Assembly: GCA_027475525.1 (NCBI GenBank)
Contig: JAMWFC010000080.1
Coordinates: 372,001 to 436,000 of the forward strand
Length of the DNA stretch: 64,000 bases
Reading direction: 5' to 3'
Source of the DNA: Macrolepiota albuminosa
Taxonomy: Eukaryota > Basidiomycota > Agaricomycetes > Agaricales > Agaricaceae
Shown here: positions 35,344 through 45,632 of the stretch, piece by piece
Position numbering within the stretch: position 1 is the stretch's first letter
Layout of the letters: each line of letters starts with the position of its first letter
Position numbers and translations under genes: made by a program
Notes under the pieces: generated by a model
The model's database searches: none
The model's input: only the letters and a program-made list of their open reading frames with translations
Told to the model about the DNA's origin: nothing

Positions 35344-37827
35344 ATGTCTTTCCGCATTCCAACTCCGCCCCCAGTACCGTCTCGCGAGGCTCAAGACGCC
35401 GCCTCCGCTTATATTGAAAAAGCAAACAAGTTTGTTAGGCGCATCGAGGGTGTGGGCGCAGAGGCGCCTCCAAACTTGATTGTTGCCGTGATGAAACTGC
35501 TGGAACGCTGGTATGAGGTACGTGTTCTTGGCGTAGGGTGGGATAGGGAGATCAAAGTGCGGGAGTGGTGCTGAGCCCGCTATGTTGACAATCGTGGCGC
35601 CGACTGGTTAGCGCCGTTTTCCCGCTTTGTAAGTGCTTTTAGTCCTTGCCGTGTCGCTAGCTGATTGGGTTCCTAGGCGCCTCCTCCCGTCCCAACGATC
35701 GAGGACGAATTGGAGGACATTCTGTCTGGTGCCTTGCCGATGACGGTAAGCGCGCCTGCGGCAGAGTGAGTATTCCTAACCCATTCTTTTAACTTAGCTT
35801 TGGTCTGATCTGTCCCCCCACAGTAAACAAGAGGTGTTGGCGCCTCTAGCACGGATGCAGGTAGCTGAGGAGCTGGCGGCGCAGCAAGAGGAAGTGTCTC
35901 AGGATGCTCGGGAGATCACCAGGGCTCTGGAGGAGTGGGAGCGGGTCAGGGAGTTGGCGGAGGAAATGGAGGGAGTTGCTGCGGGGAAGGCGCCTGCCAT
36001 TGAGAGGCAGGTGGTAGCAGAGGGATCCGGCAAGGTAGGTCGCGCCGGCAGCACTTTGAGCCCAGTGCTGCCGGCTAGCAAGTCGGGCTCGCCGAGGAAG
36101 CCGGTAGGCGCTTCCAAACGCAAGGTAAGTGCTGAATTTCGCTTGCCATTGCCGACTGTCACTAACAACATCTGCAGAGTCGCAAGGCGGCTCCTCAATA
36201 CGCGGTGAGTGGTACTTTCTTTTTGAACTTGAATTACTAAGTTTCTGTAGGCGCCAACCCAAAGCTCCTTTGACGACAAGGAGCTGAAAGGTTTGCTTTT
36301 GCCACATCGGGAGAAGGCCATTCTTGACGAGGGGCAAGAGGCTGGGGTCGTTATGGAGGAGATGAAGGGAAAGAAGACCGTTTCCCTGGCGACCCGGCAA
36401 GCGTTTAAGGAGGCGCGGGGAGCAGTAAGTGACTTTTTCTGTCTCCTTTAGTCTCTCGCTGACTCCTAGCGCTAGTGTGACAAGTGCTGGGCGGACAACG
36501 ACCCAGAAGGCTGCTGGTTCCCGACTAGGGCCCAGCCGTGTTATCGTTGTGGCGCCCTCAAGCGCGCTTGTACTATCGACGGGGCAAAGAGTCGCGAGCG
36601 TGGCGGCGTGCCAGACGCCCTGGTCGAGAAAACGTTTTCGCACGCTGTTTTGGTCAGGAGGGCAAGGGAGTTTGTGGAGGGACAGAAGAGGAAGGTTGCC
36701 GCCGGAGGAATGGCAGCTATTGGACGTGCCTCCTTGGCGTTGCCGACGCGCCAAGGAGATGGGTCAGAGACAGTCGGCAATCGAGGCGCTGGAGAGCGCC
36801 AAGAGACTTCAGTCCCAGAAAAACGACAAGCCCCTTCCCCAAGCAAGGGGAAGGGCAAAGCAAAACGTCCTTGCATGGTCTCATCGTCACCTTCCCCCTC
36901 GCCAGCGCCTCAAGATACCAAAATGGCCGACTTGGAGAAGGCCTTGGCAGCGAGTTGCCTCCTGCCTCGTGACACAGAGGCTGGCCCCAGCGGTCTCTTG
37001 TCGCCTATTCACTTGGCGACAAGATCTCTTGGCAGGGAGCAGGAGGAGGGAGAGCGGGAGGCGATTGGCGACTCGGCGCCTCAAGAGGAGCGGGAAGACG
37101 CTCCCGCTGATGTCGAGATGGGGGAGGAGGGGAAGGCAGAGGGAGCGGTAACGGGAGGGGATGAGGACGCCGAGGGTGAAGAAGAAACCCTGGCGACGCA
37201 ACGGGAAGACGACGAGGTGGTGGCAGGCGAAGGGGAGGGTGCGGCAGGAGATGCCAGGGAGGAGCCTGAGTGGCGCTGGCTGCCTCCCTACAGTAGCGTT
37301 GCCCCTTGGGAGGTTTCAGACCCCGAGGACGTTGCCGGCCTGGAGCCTAGGTGCCCCGTGGTCGCCAGAGTCAATCCATTGTAGACTCCCCAGCCGCAGC
37401 CAACGGTCACAGGCAACGCTTTCAACTGGCTAGGACAAGACCTCGTGTACCCGGTGGTGGCACTTAACCCTCAGGAGATGCTGGAAAGGTTCTCGCTTTC
37501 AACTGGCTAGGACAAGACCTCGTGTACCCGGTGGTGGCACTTAACCCTCAGGAGATGCTGGAAAGGTTCTCGAGGAGGGCGGCAACGATGGAGGCGGCAA
37601 TGGGGCGAGAGCGGGAGCGAGTCCGAGGGCAGCTAATGGCGCTAAGGTTGCGCTATTCCAACCTTGGTCGTAGCCTTCGCGTTCTTCGCGACTACCAGGG
37701 CGATTGCCAAGCCGCCATGGATTGGCAAACCGCCAACAACATCCAGCCTGGCGACCTCTTGCCCCTTCGTGACTCTTCCCTGCCTATTTCCGACGACTCC
37801 TTGCCTATGGACGAGGATAGCGAGTAA
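35344..37827 (+). pseudogene. Antisense accessory gene of element B: Zn-cluster-like protein, six exons
   Basis: Exons 35344-35517, 35677-35765, 35824-36124, 36178-36204, 36251-36424 and 36476-37827 join with consistent phases. It starts MSFRIPTPPPVPSREAQDAA (an in-frame ATG at 35287 is an alternative). Exon 3 is Glu/Arg-rich, probably a coiled coil. Exon 6 begins CDKCWADNDPEGCW and CYRCGALKRACTIDG, that is C-x2-C-x8-C-x8-C-x2-C-x6-C, close to fungal Zn2Cys6 clusters. A basic, then very acidic region follows. TAG at 37382 and a 77-bp duplication (37417-37572) break the last exon. Without the duplication the frame runs on to TAA at 37827, ending SDDSLPMDEDSE. It is convergent with pol. Its role is unknown. 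A DNA- or nucleic acid-binding regulator is only a guess. Confidence 0.7.
37417..37572. repeat. 77-bp tandem duplication (4 of 5)
   Basis: Offset 77 with a matching run of 79, inside the last exon of the antisense gene. 77 is not a multiple of three, so it shifts the frame. Confidence 0.95.
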
Positions 37828-38254
37828 ACGGACCTTAGCGTAGATAGGCCGTTTGTAAATATTTTGTTTTTGTTACCGCCCATATTTCTAGTTTTGCTGC
37901 TTCCCTGCCGAGTGAACAGATAAGTCTAGTAATTTGAGTTAGCGCAACGGCTGAAAGCCAAGAAAGTAAAGCAAAGAGAACGCAAGCGACTAGTATTCTA
38001 AGGTAGGTTTTAGCAAAAGCAATAGTATGTGAGGGACTTAGACAAATTTTGAAGAAAAGGGAAACGCTCAGTAGATCATCATAGCGAAAAACCCTTGGCG
38101 AGAGTTGCGCAATGCGCTAAGCGTTGGCGACCCGCTAGCGCTGCGTCTTGACTATGTAAAGAAATATCTGTTGAATATCGTACAGTAAATATCGGCAACA
38201 AAGATAAGTAAGGTAAGCAATAGAAAGAAAAAGCTTATCAATATATAGTCTTTT

Positions 38255-41200
38255 CTAATCGTTTTCTTCTTCTTCCACTAAAGTCGGCAAGTCATCATCG
38301 TCCAATAGTTCTGTTTCTTCAAGTTCTCTCAGCTTGGCGGTGTCAATATCTAGCGCTTCAAGCGGCAAGTCAATGTGTTCTCTGGCGAGATACGGTAATA
38401 GGCGAAAAGCGGCAACAGGTCGATGCAGTACTGAACCATCTAATTCACAGAGCACGTAAGCGCCTCCACGGTTACGAGAGATAACTACCAAAGGTCCTAG
38501 ATAGCGAGGGCGCATTTTCTTGTTGTATGAGGTTTCAATTTTGGAGTTGCGCATAAGCACTAGCGCTCCTCTCGGGAAGTTGTAATCTTTGATGGTAGCG
38601 CTATGCTCGGTTTCGAATCGTAGGGCTGCTTGGCGACGGGCGCTAAAGACTACCTCGTGGAGTCGCTCTAAATCTTCTTTCCTTCGCTGGAGATCAATAG
38701 CTCGTCTGGCGATAAGATCGGTAGTCGCTAAGATGCTGTTGGGTGCTGGCTGAAGGTAGGTCGCTTCTATGATGTCGGCAGGGAGTAAAGGATGGGTGCC
38801 AGTAGCCGCGTAATAGGGAGAGCAACCCATGCGCTTACAAATGGTAACCCTCTCTGACCAGAACACTGAATATGTCGCTTCGCTCCAGCGAGATTCATCG
38901 CCATCGACTGCCTTGAAAAGCGCTTGCCGAACGTCAAAGTGTGGTCTCTCTACCAAGCCATTGGCGCGCTTGTTGTAGCCAGATACTCGAATATGGTGAA
39001 TGTTGTATTTCTTGGCGAGATATGTTAGTGCTTTGATGATGGGCGCACCGTTATCCGTGACGATTTCTCTTAGCGCTCCCCAATGGCAAATGACGTCTTC
39101 AAATAGCCACTTGGCAACCGCCTCGGTATTTTCTCTTTGGAGCATTCGAAATTCAGGCCAGTGGATTAGCGAGCAACGACCTTGAATGATGTACTTGTAG
39201 CGACCAGACTTGGGCATGTGCATGGTATTGACGTAGATTTTGCTGAAGAGGGGAGCTGGCGTTGCAACGGTTGGCGGGATGAGCACTTGGCGCGTTTGTT
39301 GAATTTGGCAGAGGTGGCAAGTCCTGATGTACCAGGCGATGTCGGCACTAGCGTGTGGCCACCAGAATCGTTCTAACAGAGAAGCTCGGGTAGCGTACAG
39401 ACCTCTATGTCCTAGCTCGTCATGCATGGCGCGCAAGACTCGTAAGCAACTTTCTGGCTTGATGATCAGCTTGTGAGCGCCATCTCGATGTCGTCGCCAA
39501 AGTCGGTTGTCAGTAAAGAAGAAACGGGTAGCATAGCGGATAAATTTCACGTATTGTTCGTCGGTAAGGTCTGGGGGTCGCTTAAGGTCTCGTATCCATT
39601 GTTCAACTACTTGCAAGCGACTGTCTTCCGCCATTGCCTTGGCAGATCGGGGAACGGCATCGTAGGTCAGGTTTTTGCTGTCTTCTTTTAGCGGATGGGG
39701 TTCTTGTACGACTTTTACTGGAGGCGAGTTTTGTCCAAGGATGCTTGCCGTGTAGAATGTGAGGGGTGCGCTAAAGATCTCGGGGCGGTAAGGGACAATG
39801 GGATGTAGAAGAATGCTGGCAGGCTGTTGCTGTCGTAGTAGGGGGATTGGCTGTTGTATAAGGTGCACGAAACCATGTAGTCGGTCGATCCAGTCCTCGA
39901 AATCGCTATCAGCCTGTGGATCCACTGCCGGGTCGCCAGGCTGCCGTGGTCGCCTAGAGAGTCCATCTGGGCTGTGGAAAGAGCTCTTGACGTGTACCAA
40001 CTCAAAGTGAAACATGAGGATGGCGACTACCCACCGGTTCATGCTAGCGGATGGCTGGATATCGGGATTCTGCAGCATGCCTTTGATGTACCTAGCGTCG
40101 ACTTCAACAATCAGGTTCCGTACGCCAATCAAATACATCTTTAGCGACCGGAAGGCTTTGAAGAGTCCATAGAGCTCTAGCTTAGGCTGACTGTAGCGAG
40201 ACTCTCTGTCGTTTAGCGTGATAGACCCAAAGCGGTTGTAGCGTCGCTGTTTCCGATTGTTGCTAAGGCACTGGCACAAGAAGTAGCCAACGGCAATGTA
40301 CGAGGTATCCACCGCCAAGATAACAGGGTTGGCAGAGCTATAGTCGATTGGAACTAGGGGTTTGGCGTCTTGTAGGGCTTTTACTAAGTCACGTTGGGCA
40401 GTGACCTGGTCTGGCCCAAATTCAAATGGTTCGTTGGCGCGGGTGAGTCGGTTAAGGGCGTGTGCGCGATGGGCAAAGTTTTTGACGAATATCCTAAGAA
40501 CGCCAACGGTACCAAGAAAGGCGCGAACTTCAGATAAGTCGCGGCAAGGACCCCATCGCTCCAGGAGTGCTAAGCAAGACTCGTCGGGAACGCGACCGTT
40601 GGGAGTGCAGATGTGACCGAGTATTTTGAATCTTGGCGCGCAAAGGATGAGTTTGTGACCGCTAAAGGTTCCACCGCTATACTTCATACGTTGGAGAACT
40701 CGATTGAGCAGCTGAAAAAACTCCCATAGCGCTAAGCGAATGTTGGAGTTGTCAGGATGGGTCGTCGGTAAGCCATTTATGAGTCGCCAGTCTTTGGGGC
40801 CTTTGACGCCAACGTCATCAATGAAGCTAAGGACATGGTGCGGTATCTCGGGTTGGAGGATGAATGTGATGTCGTCATGAAATATGGGGACTGAGTTTGT
40901 CCATCCCATCGGTAAGGTGACTAGGCGCAAGGCGCCAAACAGAGTTTGAAAAGTGGTGAGGTCACGGGAAGAAGGGTGTATCAGACGTTCATCGTAGCCA
41001 ACGTAGAGGTCAAGGGTGGCGCCACAAATGTGCCCGGCAAAGGACTCGGCAAAGTGGTCAGGGAAAGGCGGTATGCCAGAGTGTCGTATAGTAACTCTAT
41101 TCAGCGGCTCAAGACTGTGGACTATGCGTAGATTGCCGTTCTTTTTGAGGACGCAAAACCAACGGGAGCGGTAAGAACTATTGGAGGGCTCGTAGACGCC

Positions 41201-42049
41201 AGCCTTGATTTTGGTCCTAATGATTTGGCAGACCTCAGCTTCGATTCCTGGCGGTAACGGTCGGTTGTGCTCAGTCCATGGCACGTGAGGGATGATCGGG
41301 ATCACGACAGGCGGAAAGAAGTCTGTGCGGAGGCTGCCGCATTCTGAGTCCTCCCAAGCAAAGGCTTTGTCTTGCTTAGCGACAAGATCGGTAAGGACGT
41401 TCAACTCATCTTTGGTCAAAAATCCTGTGTCATGCTCCTTGGCGAACTGCTGCTGGCGTTCTGCGGTAAAACGTCCTGTGGGCTGAAAGGGTGGCGGATT
41501 CGGTGATAAGGTCGGTATGTCGGCAAGAGGGTCGCCAATAATCTGGTGCTCGATTCTAAACGTCTCGGGAGAGTGCGTAGCGATGGGTTTTGTTTTAAGT
41601 GCAACTGGCTTATATTTCTTCTTGACTTGTACCCCTTTCCTTTTGGGAGCGTTAGCTTGGTTATATACAGAGGTGGAAAGGGGAACTGTAGCATGAGGAG
41701 CGGCAAGTCCAAGAACGGCAGGAGCCGAGGCTCCGGGAAGGGTAGTGAGATATGTATCGGTAGACGCAATATTTTGAAAGGATTCGGAAGCGGTAAGGTA
41801 CAAGTAGGCAAGAGAGGAGTCGGTAATGTTTTGATTTTTCTGGGAAGGCTCTGCGTCGGTAGTGGGTAAAGTAGTTAAAACATCCTGGTCAAGAAAAGCA
41901 GTAGACATAACAGTTACAAGACCAGTTGAATGGTCATATTCCAGCGTTAGCGCTACATCTCCGTGATTGTCGCCAATCACCTCCTCGATGGTCTGTGAAA
42001 ACACCGGTGGGGAGGTTCGTTGGCGTGCTGGTTGGTAAACTCCGGGGGC
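38255..42049 (-). CDS. pol of element B: RT, RNase H, integrase (1249-codon open frame)
   Basis: The frame opens after a TAA at 42050-42052 and has no ATG at its start, so it is probably expressed by frameshift from gag-pro (a -1 shift within 42049-41986 would join them). RT: WFCVLKKNGNLRIVHSLEPL, TLPMGWTNSVPIFHDDITF and FIDDVGVKGP (catalytic Asp pair kept). RNase H: ILAVDTSYIAVGYFLCQCL and YSQPKLELYGLFKAFR. Integrase: zinc part HDELGHRGLYATRASLLERF with CHLC, second Asp in EIVTDNGAP, Glu in NGLVERPHFD. The first catalytic Asp is replaced: VNTMHMP at 39227-39229, where VDTMHMP is the family form. The integrase is therefore expected to be inactive, although the frame is open. Confidence 0.9.
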   Translation of the reverse strand, partial: APGVYQPARQRTSPPVFSQTIEEVIGDNHGDVALTLEYDHSTGLVTVMSTAFLDQDVLTTLPTTDAEPSQKNQNITDSSLAYLYLTASESFQNIASTDTYLTTLPGASAPAVLGLAAPHATVPLSTSVYNQANAPKRKGVQVKKKYKPVALKTKPIATHSPETFRIEHQIIGDPLADIPTLSPNPPPFQPTGRFTAERQQQFAKEHDTGFLTKDELNVLTDLVAKQDKAFAWEDSECGSLRTDFFPPVVIPIIPHVPWTEHNRPLPPGIEAEVCQIIRTKIKAGVYEPSNSSYRSRWFCVLKKNGNLRIVHSLEPLNRVTIRHSGIPPFPDHFAESFAGHICGATLDLYVGYDERLIHPSSRDLTTFQTLFGALRLVTLPMGWTNSVPIFHDDITFILQPEIPHHVLSFIDDVGVKGPKDWRLINGLPTTHPDNSNIRLALWEFFQLLNRVLQRMKYSGGTFSGHKLILCAPRFKILGHICTPNGRVPDESCLALLERWGPCRDLSEVRAFLGTVGVLRIFVKNFAHRAHALNRLTRANEPFEFGPDQVTAQRDLVKALQDAKPLVPIDYSSANPVILAVDTSYIAVGYFLCQCLSNNRKQRRYNRFGSITLNDRESRYSQPKLELYGLFKAFRSLKMYLIGVRNLIVEVDARYIKGMLQNPDIQPSASMNRWVVAILMFHFELVHVKSSFHSPDGLSRRPRQPGDPAVDPQADSDFEDWIDRLHGFVHLIQQPIPLLRQQQPASILLHPIVPYRPEIFSAPLTFYTASILGQNSPPVKVVQEPHPLKEDSKNLTYDAVPRSAKAMAEDSRLQVVEQWIRDLKRPPDLTDEQYVKFIRYATRFFFTDNRLWRRHRDGAHKLIIKPESCLRVLRAMHDELGHRGLYATRASLLERFWWPHASADIAWYIRTCHLCQIQQTRQVLIPPTVATPAPLFSKIYVNTMHMPKSGRYKYIIQGRCSLIHWPEFRMLQRENTEAVAKWLFEDVICHWGALREIVTDNGAPIIKALTYLAKKYNIHHIRVSGYNKRANGLVERPHFDVRQALFKAVDGDESRWSEATYSVFWSERVTICKRMGCSPYYAATGTHPLLPADIIEATYLQPAPNSILATTDLIARRAIDLQRRKEDLERLHEVVFSARRQAALRFETEHSATIKDYNFPRGALVLMRNSKIETSYNKKMRPRYLGPLVVISRNRGGAYVLCELDGSVLHRPVAAFRLLPYLAREHIDLPLEALDIDTAKLRELEETELLDDDDLPTLVEEEEND

Positions 42050-42096
42050 TTAGCGCGGGCGCCTTTTCGTTGTCTCCTAGGGAACGTTGGCACCGT

Positions 42097-44667
42097 TCAT
42101 CGGATTCCGGAATTGGGGTCGCTAATTGTGAGGGTCGTTTTCTCGTCGGTAACTGTCTTGACAACTGATCGTGCCAAGACGTCGAAAGGTCTGCCAAGTA
42201 GCAGGTCGTATGCTGGGGAGCGTAAGATGTGTATCTGGAGATAAAACGTAATGTCGCCAAGGGTGCACGGCACATTCTTGGCGAGTCCTAGGGATCGGTC
42301 TACTGTGCCGTTAGCACTCTGCATGTTTAGTATAACGGTAGGGTCATAAATGAGGCCTAGATCGTTAGCGACTTCTGCTGCCATAGAAATGATTTGAGAA
42401 CCGCTATCCACGATTGCCTCTACCTCGTGCTTATTGTCTACGGTTAGCGCGACGGAGCGAATAGCGTGTGATTCTTGAGCGACGGTAAGGATGGCGGGGT
42501 CCTCTCCATGGTCTACTGACCTAAGGTAGGTCTCCACTGGGTCCACAGAGGTGGCGTTAGCGATGGTGTCGGCAGGAGGGTCTTCAGTGTCCAAAGAGTC
42601 GACGGTAACGGAAAAACCAGGGAGCGCGTCGTCAAGATCCTCGACCTCGGCAACGGTCGTCGCCAAGGGTCGTTGAGGAGTGACTGCCGTCTTGACTTGG
42701 TTGCGGACGTCTGGGGCAATACTACAAAGCTCTTCAACTGATAAGGTAACATTGGTTTTCATGATGCGGTTAAAGACGTGGTTGGATTTCTCTATGTCAA
42801 ATATTGGTGCGGTAGGTCGGTAGCCACCCTCAGGACGTTTCTCGGGAGCGGCAAAGTTTCGTTGTGCTGGTGCGTGATAACGGTCGGGAATCCCTGAGTA
42901 GGGATGGAGAGGCGGCAAAGGCGGTTCGGGAGCGGTAGCAGACGACGATGGTTCTGGAGCAGTAGCAGGGGTAGTGGCAGGCGGTGCGGCAGGAGTGGGA
43001 GTCGGTAGCTTGCTAGCGGGAGGCATTGGCTTATATCCTTTAAGAGGTTGTTTGGGCTGCTTAACTTCAACCCCATCAAAGACCTGATTCTTAAGCGAAT
43101 CCAACTCCTGTTGGAGCTTGGCAATACGTTCTTCCCGTGAGAAAGTAGAATGGTCGCCAACGCTGTCGAAATGTAAGACCTCGTGAATCATTTGCTGTTG
43201 GGTCGCCTGTTCTGGGTCGGGATTGGCGTTGCCAGAAAGCGTGCCGGTAACGATCTGTCCTGGGTTGCGCCTATGCCACTCATCAACTCGTTCCTGGAAA
43301 GACTTCTTGTCTGGGTAGTTGGGAATGATGGCGCCAGTGGTGAGGACTATCTTGCCGTCGATAGCCCGTCGAATTCTCCCTTGCCGAATATAATTCTCTA
43401 AAGTCGCGCAGCGTCCTCTAGTCATGGTATGGCCAATTTCCCCACAGAAGTGGCAAGGACCAGGTGCGGGTATGTTAGCGGGTCAGTTAGCAGTCAGATT
43501 GGTGGTAATCATAGTTTCGATACGTGTCATAGCGGAAGCAACAGCGGCGGTAATAGCAGCATTGAGCTCCTCTTTCTTAACGAAGTCGGTAGTGAGAGGC
43601 GGGATGGGAATTATACCGTTAGTTCGCTCAGGTGGTGGGCTCATCCTAGCGCGCTGTAGCCCAATGCCAGTGTCCGTTCCCTTGAGAACCCATTTACCGG
43701 CTTCAAAGACGTCGGCAACGTTATAGGGCTCATCAGGGTGATGAGCCTGATGAACTATTTCTAGGCGACAAGCAATACGAGTCCACAGTGAAGTCGGGAT
43801 GCCTTGCTGGAACAGGCGACGCTCCTCGTTAATATAGAGCTTGCCGTTCTGCAGAAGCCACCTAGCGATTTTCTGGAACTCGCGGTAATACGTGGAGAAT
43901 GCGCCAAGAGACGATGTGCCACTGTCGAATGATTCCTGTACTAGTTTCTGGAGCTCGTTTACCGTGTATTGGGTAGCCTCTTCTGTGCCAGGGTACAACT
44001 GGATCACTGCCGTCTTCCAGTCCTCATACAAAGCGCCTTGGGCTGGAACGGGTGGGGCGGCAGGGACAAAGGCGGCAAACTTGGTCAAACCTGTCCACGT
44101 CTCTGCCGTGTCATATGATACGTATCTTGCCGCGTACTCCTTCATCTGCGTATGGTCGGTAATGTTACAATCTCTGAATAAATACTCCAACTCCTTGAAA
44201 TACTGGGAGAGCTCCCGTGGCTTGGACTCATCCCATTTCGGTGCCGAGAAGTGGTTGTGTGGCAGCATGCGCTGGACTTGTTGTTCCATGGCAACGGTGG
44301 TAACGAGTTCGGTTAGCGGTAGTGGGGAAGGAGTTCTAGAGATTGGCGACGGGGTAAGCAAAATGAGTTGTGAAAGAGGCGTTAGCGGAGTAATTGGGGT
44401 GATTGGTTGCGGTACGGTAAAGGGCGACGCTAAGGGGTCGTCGGCGCTATAATCGAGGGAATGCGGGAAGAGATCAGGAAATGTGTCTACAGTGGCATTC
44501 TGTAGTTCCTGTGCAAGAGAGAGACCCGGTAAGGCACCAGGTGGTTGTGGAGTTGATGGATGGGAAGGAGCTATGCCTTCTGCCGACTGGTCTAGCAGGC
44601 GGCGCCTACGCTGGAGATGGGTTTCTGGCGGAATTCTGCCCTTGAGATCCCTCGCGGTGGGCTCCAA
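42097..44667 (-). CDS. gag-protease of element B, one frame with two in-frame TGA codons
   Basis: One minus frame runs from the 5' LTR edge to 42097 and is interrupted by TGA at 43485-43483 and TGA at 42099-42097. The first ATG is at 44289 (MEQQVQRMLPHNHF); the upstream part is open but has no ATG. Gag core: RELSQYFKELEYLFRDC, LGAFSTYYREFQKIARWL. After the first TGA comes a zinc knuckle CHFCGEIGHTMTRGRC (C-x2-C-x4-H-x6-C, longer than usual), then VDEWHRRNPGQ. The protease has IVDSGSQIISMAAEVANDLG and YDLLLGRPFDVL. The TGAs may be mutations or readthrough signals. Confidence 0.82.
44655..44666 (-). promoter_or_regulatory. Primer binding site candidate of element B
   Basis: TGGAGCCCACCG on the minus strand, three bases after the 5' LTR. 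It starts TGG, as expected for pairing with a tRNA CCA end. The tRNA was not identified. Confidence 0.45.
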
Positions 44668-44669
44668 TT

Positions 44670-45628
44670 TGATGACGCCCAAAGTTTGGTCAGCAACAAA
44701 TGTAACAGTAGTGTTACCGTACCAAGAGTTTGCGTTGGGCGCGCTATAAGTGATGTGAGGAGTCCCGGGCAGGTCTCAGAGAACGCACCTGTGAAAAAGG
44801 GGAAAAGTCGGTAACGAGGTCGGCAAGTGTCAAGCGCTAAGGTAAAGCGCCTATGAAAGAGCGGTAAGCAAACACGGCAAGGGTAAGCGGCAAGAGCACA
44901 ATAAGCTTAGCGAAGTCTAAGCGTCGATAATGCCTGCCGTAGTTGCAAGGCGCGAGTATGTCGAGTGTTGGCGAGCGTCTGTAACTGCCGATGAGTTTGC
45001 CGTTGCCGACCGTAGCGTAAATGAGCTCTTGAGCGTAAGAGAGACTGAAGAAAGGGGAGTAGTGAACTTCTGGTCTATTGTTCTCTGATGTGATGGTCTA
45101 TGTACAAGTCGGTAAGTACTTTTATACTACAATGAGTTCGCCGTCGCCAGTGGCTAATGACGCCAGAGTGCGGTAAACTAGAAAATTTCAAAGGGGTAGC
45201 TCCAACGGTTTCAGATCCCTACCGTCCATTCAAGAGCCTTAGCGACGCCAGGCAACAGATCGCGAAGCTAAACCATCAATTCATCACCCTTCTGTCTGTC
45301 CAAAGTGCTTAGTGATGTCAGGCGCCGAATCGAGACGCTAAGCGGTGTCAGACGCCAAGGTCAAACGCCAAGCTGTCCGTCAGTTTTTGATAGATCATCA
45401 GGCTTCTCGCTAAGCGCTGTCGTCAGTGACTGATGCCATCTGTCAGTTGTCATTCTTGCTGCCGTCGGCGCTATCACTGATCGGATCTGCTTCTTGCCAT
45501 GCGCAGCCGTCAGAAATGGCTTAAAATAGGTAGAACGCGTGCGCTAAGTTCGGAACGAGTGCGGCAAGGTTTCCGGAGCCGGTGCCGAGCCTGCCGTTGA
45601 TGCGCCTAGCTTGTATAGGGTCCTATCA
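44670..45628 (-). repeat. 5' LTR of element B (959 bp)
   Basis: Begins TGATGACG and ends CCTATCA, followed by ACGT. Differs from the left LTR by 18 transitions and two 77-bp length differences. Confidence 0.93.
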
Positions 45629-45632
45629 ACGT

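Larger units (their letters stand above)
34062..45628 (-). mobile_element. Element B: younger Ty3/gypsy LTR retrotransposon with an antisense accessory gene
   Basis: LTRs at 34062-35174 and 44670-45628 begin TGATGACG and end CCTATCA, flanked by ACGT. Coding on the minus strand is gag-protease (two in-frame TGAs) then pol. A polypurine tract abuts the left (3') LTR and a TGG-starting primer site follows the right (5') LTR. Between pol and the 3' LTR lies a multi-exon plus-strand gene. LTRs are about 98 percent identical, and all 18 substitutions are transitions. The left LTR is longer by exactly 154 bp, which is two 77-bp duplications. Confidence 0.94.

Noticed and set aside
35846..36754. 302-codon minus-strand open frame in element B
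   Set aside because: It is the mirror of the spliced plus-strand antisense gene, whose six exons join in phase and carry a Cys cluster. The minus reading has no motif and runs through the plus-strand introns.
36608..37384. 258-codon plus frame as a separate gene
   Set aside because: It is only the open end of exon 6 of the antisense gene. Its first codons are not a conserved start, and the Cys cluster lies just upstream in the same frame.
41986..42049. A canonical -1 slippery heptamer at the gag-pro/pol overlap
   Set aside because: CCCCCG and TGTTTTC are present, but none fits X-XXY-YYZ in the right frame. An intron of 48 nt (GTTTAC...CACAG) would not change the frame.
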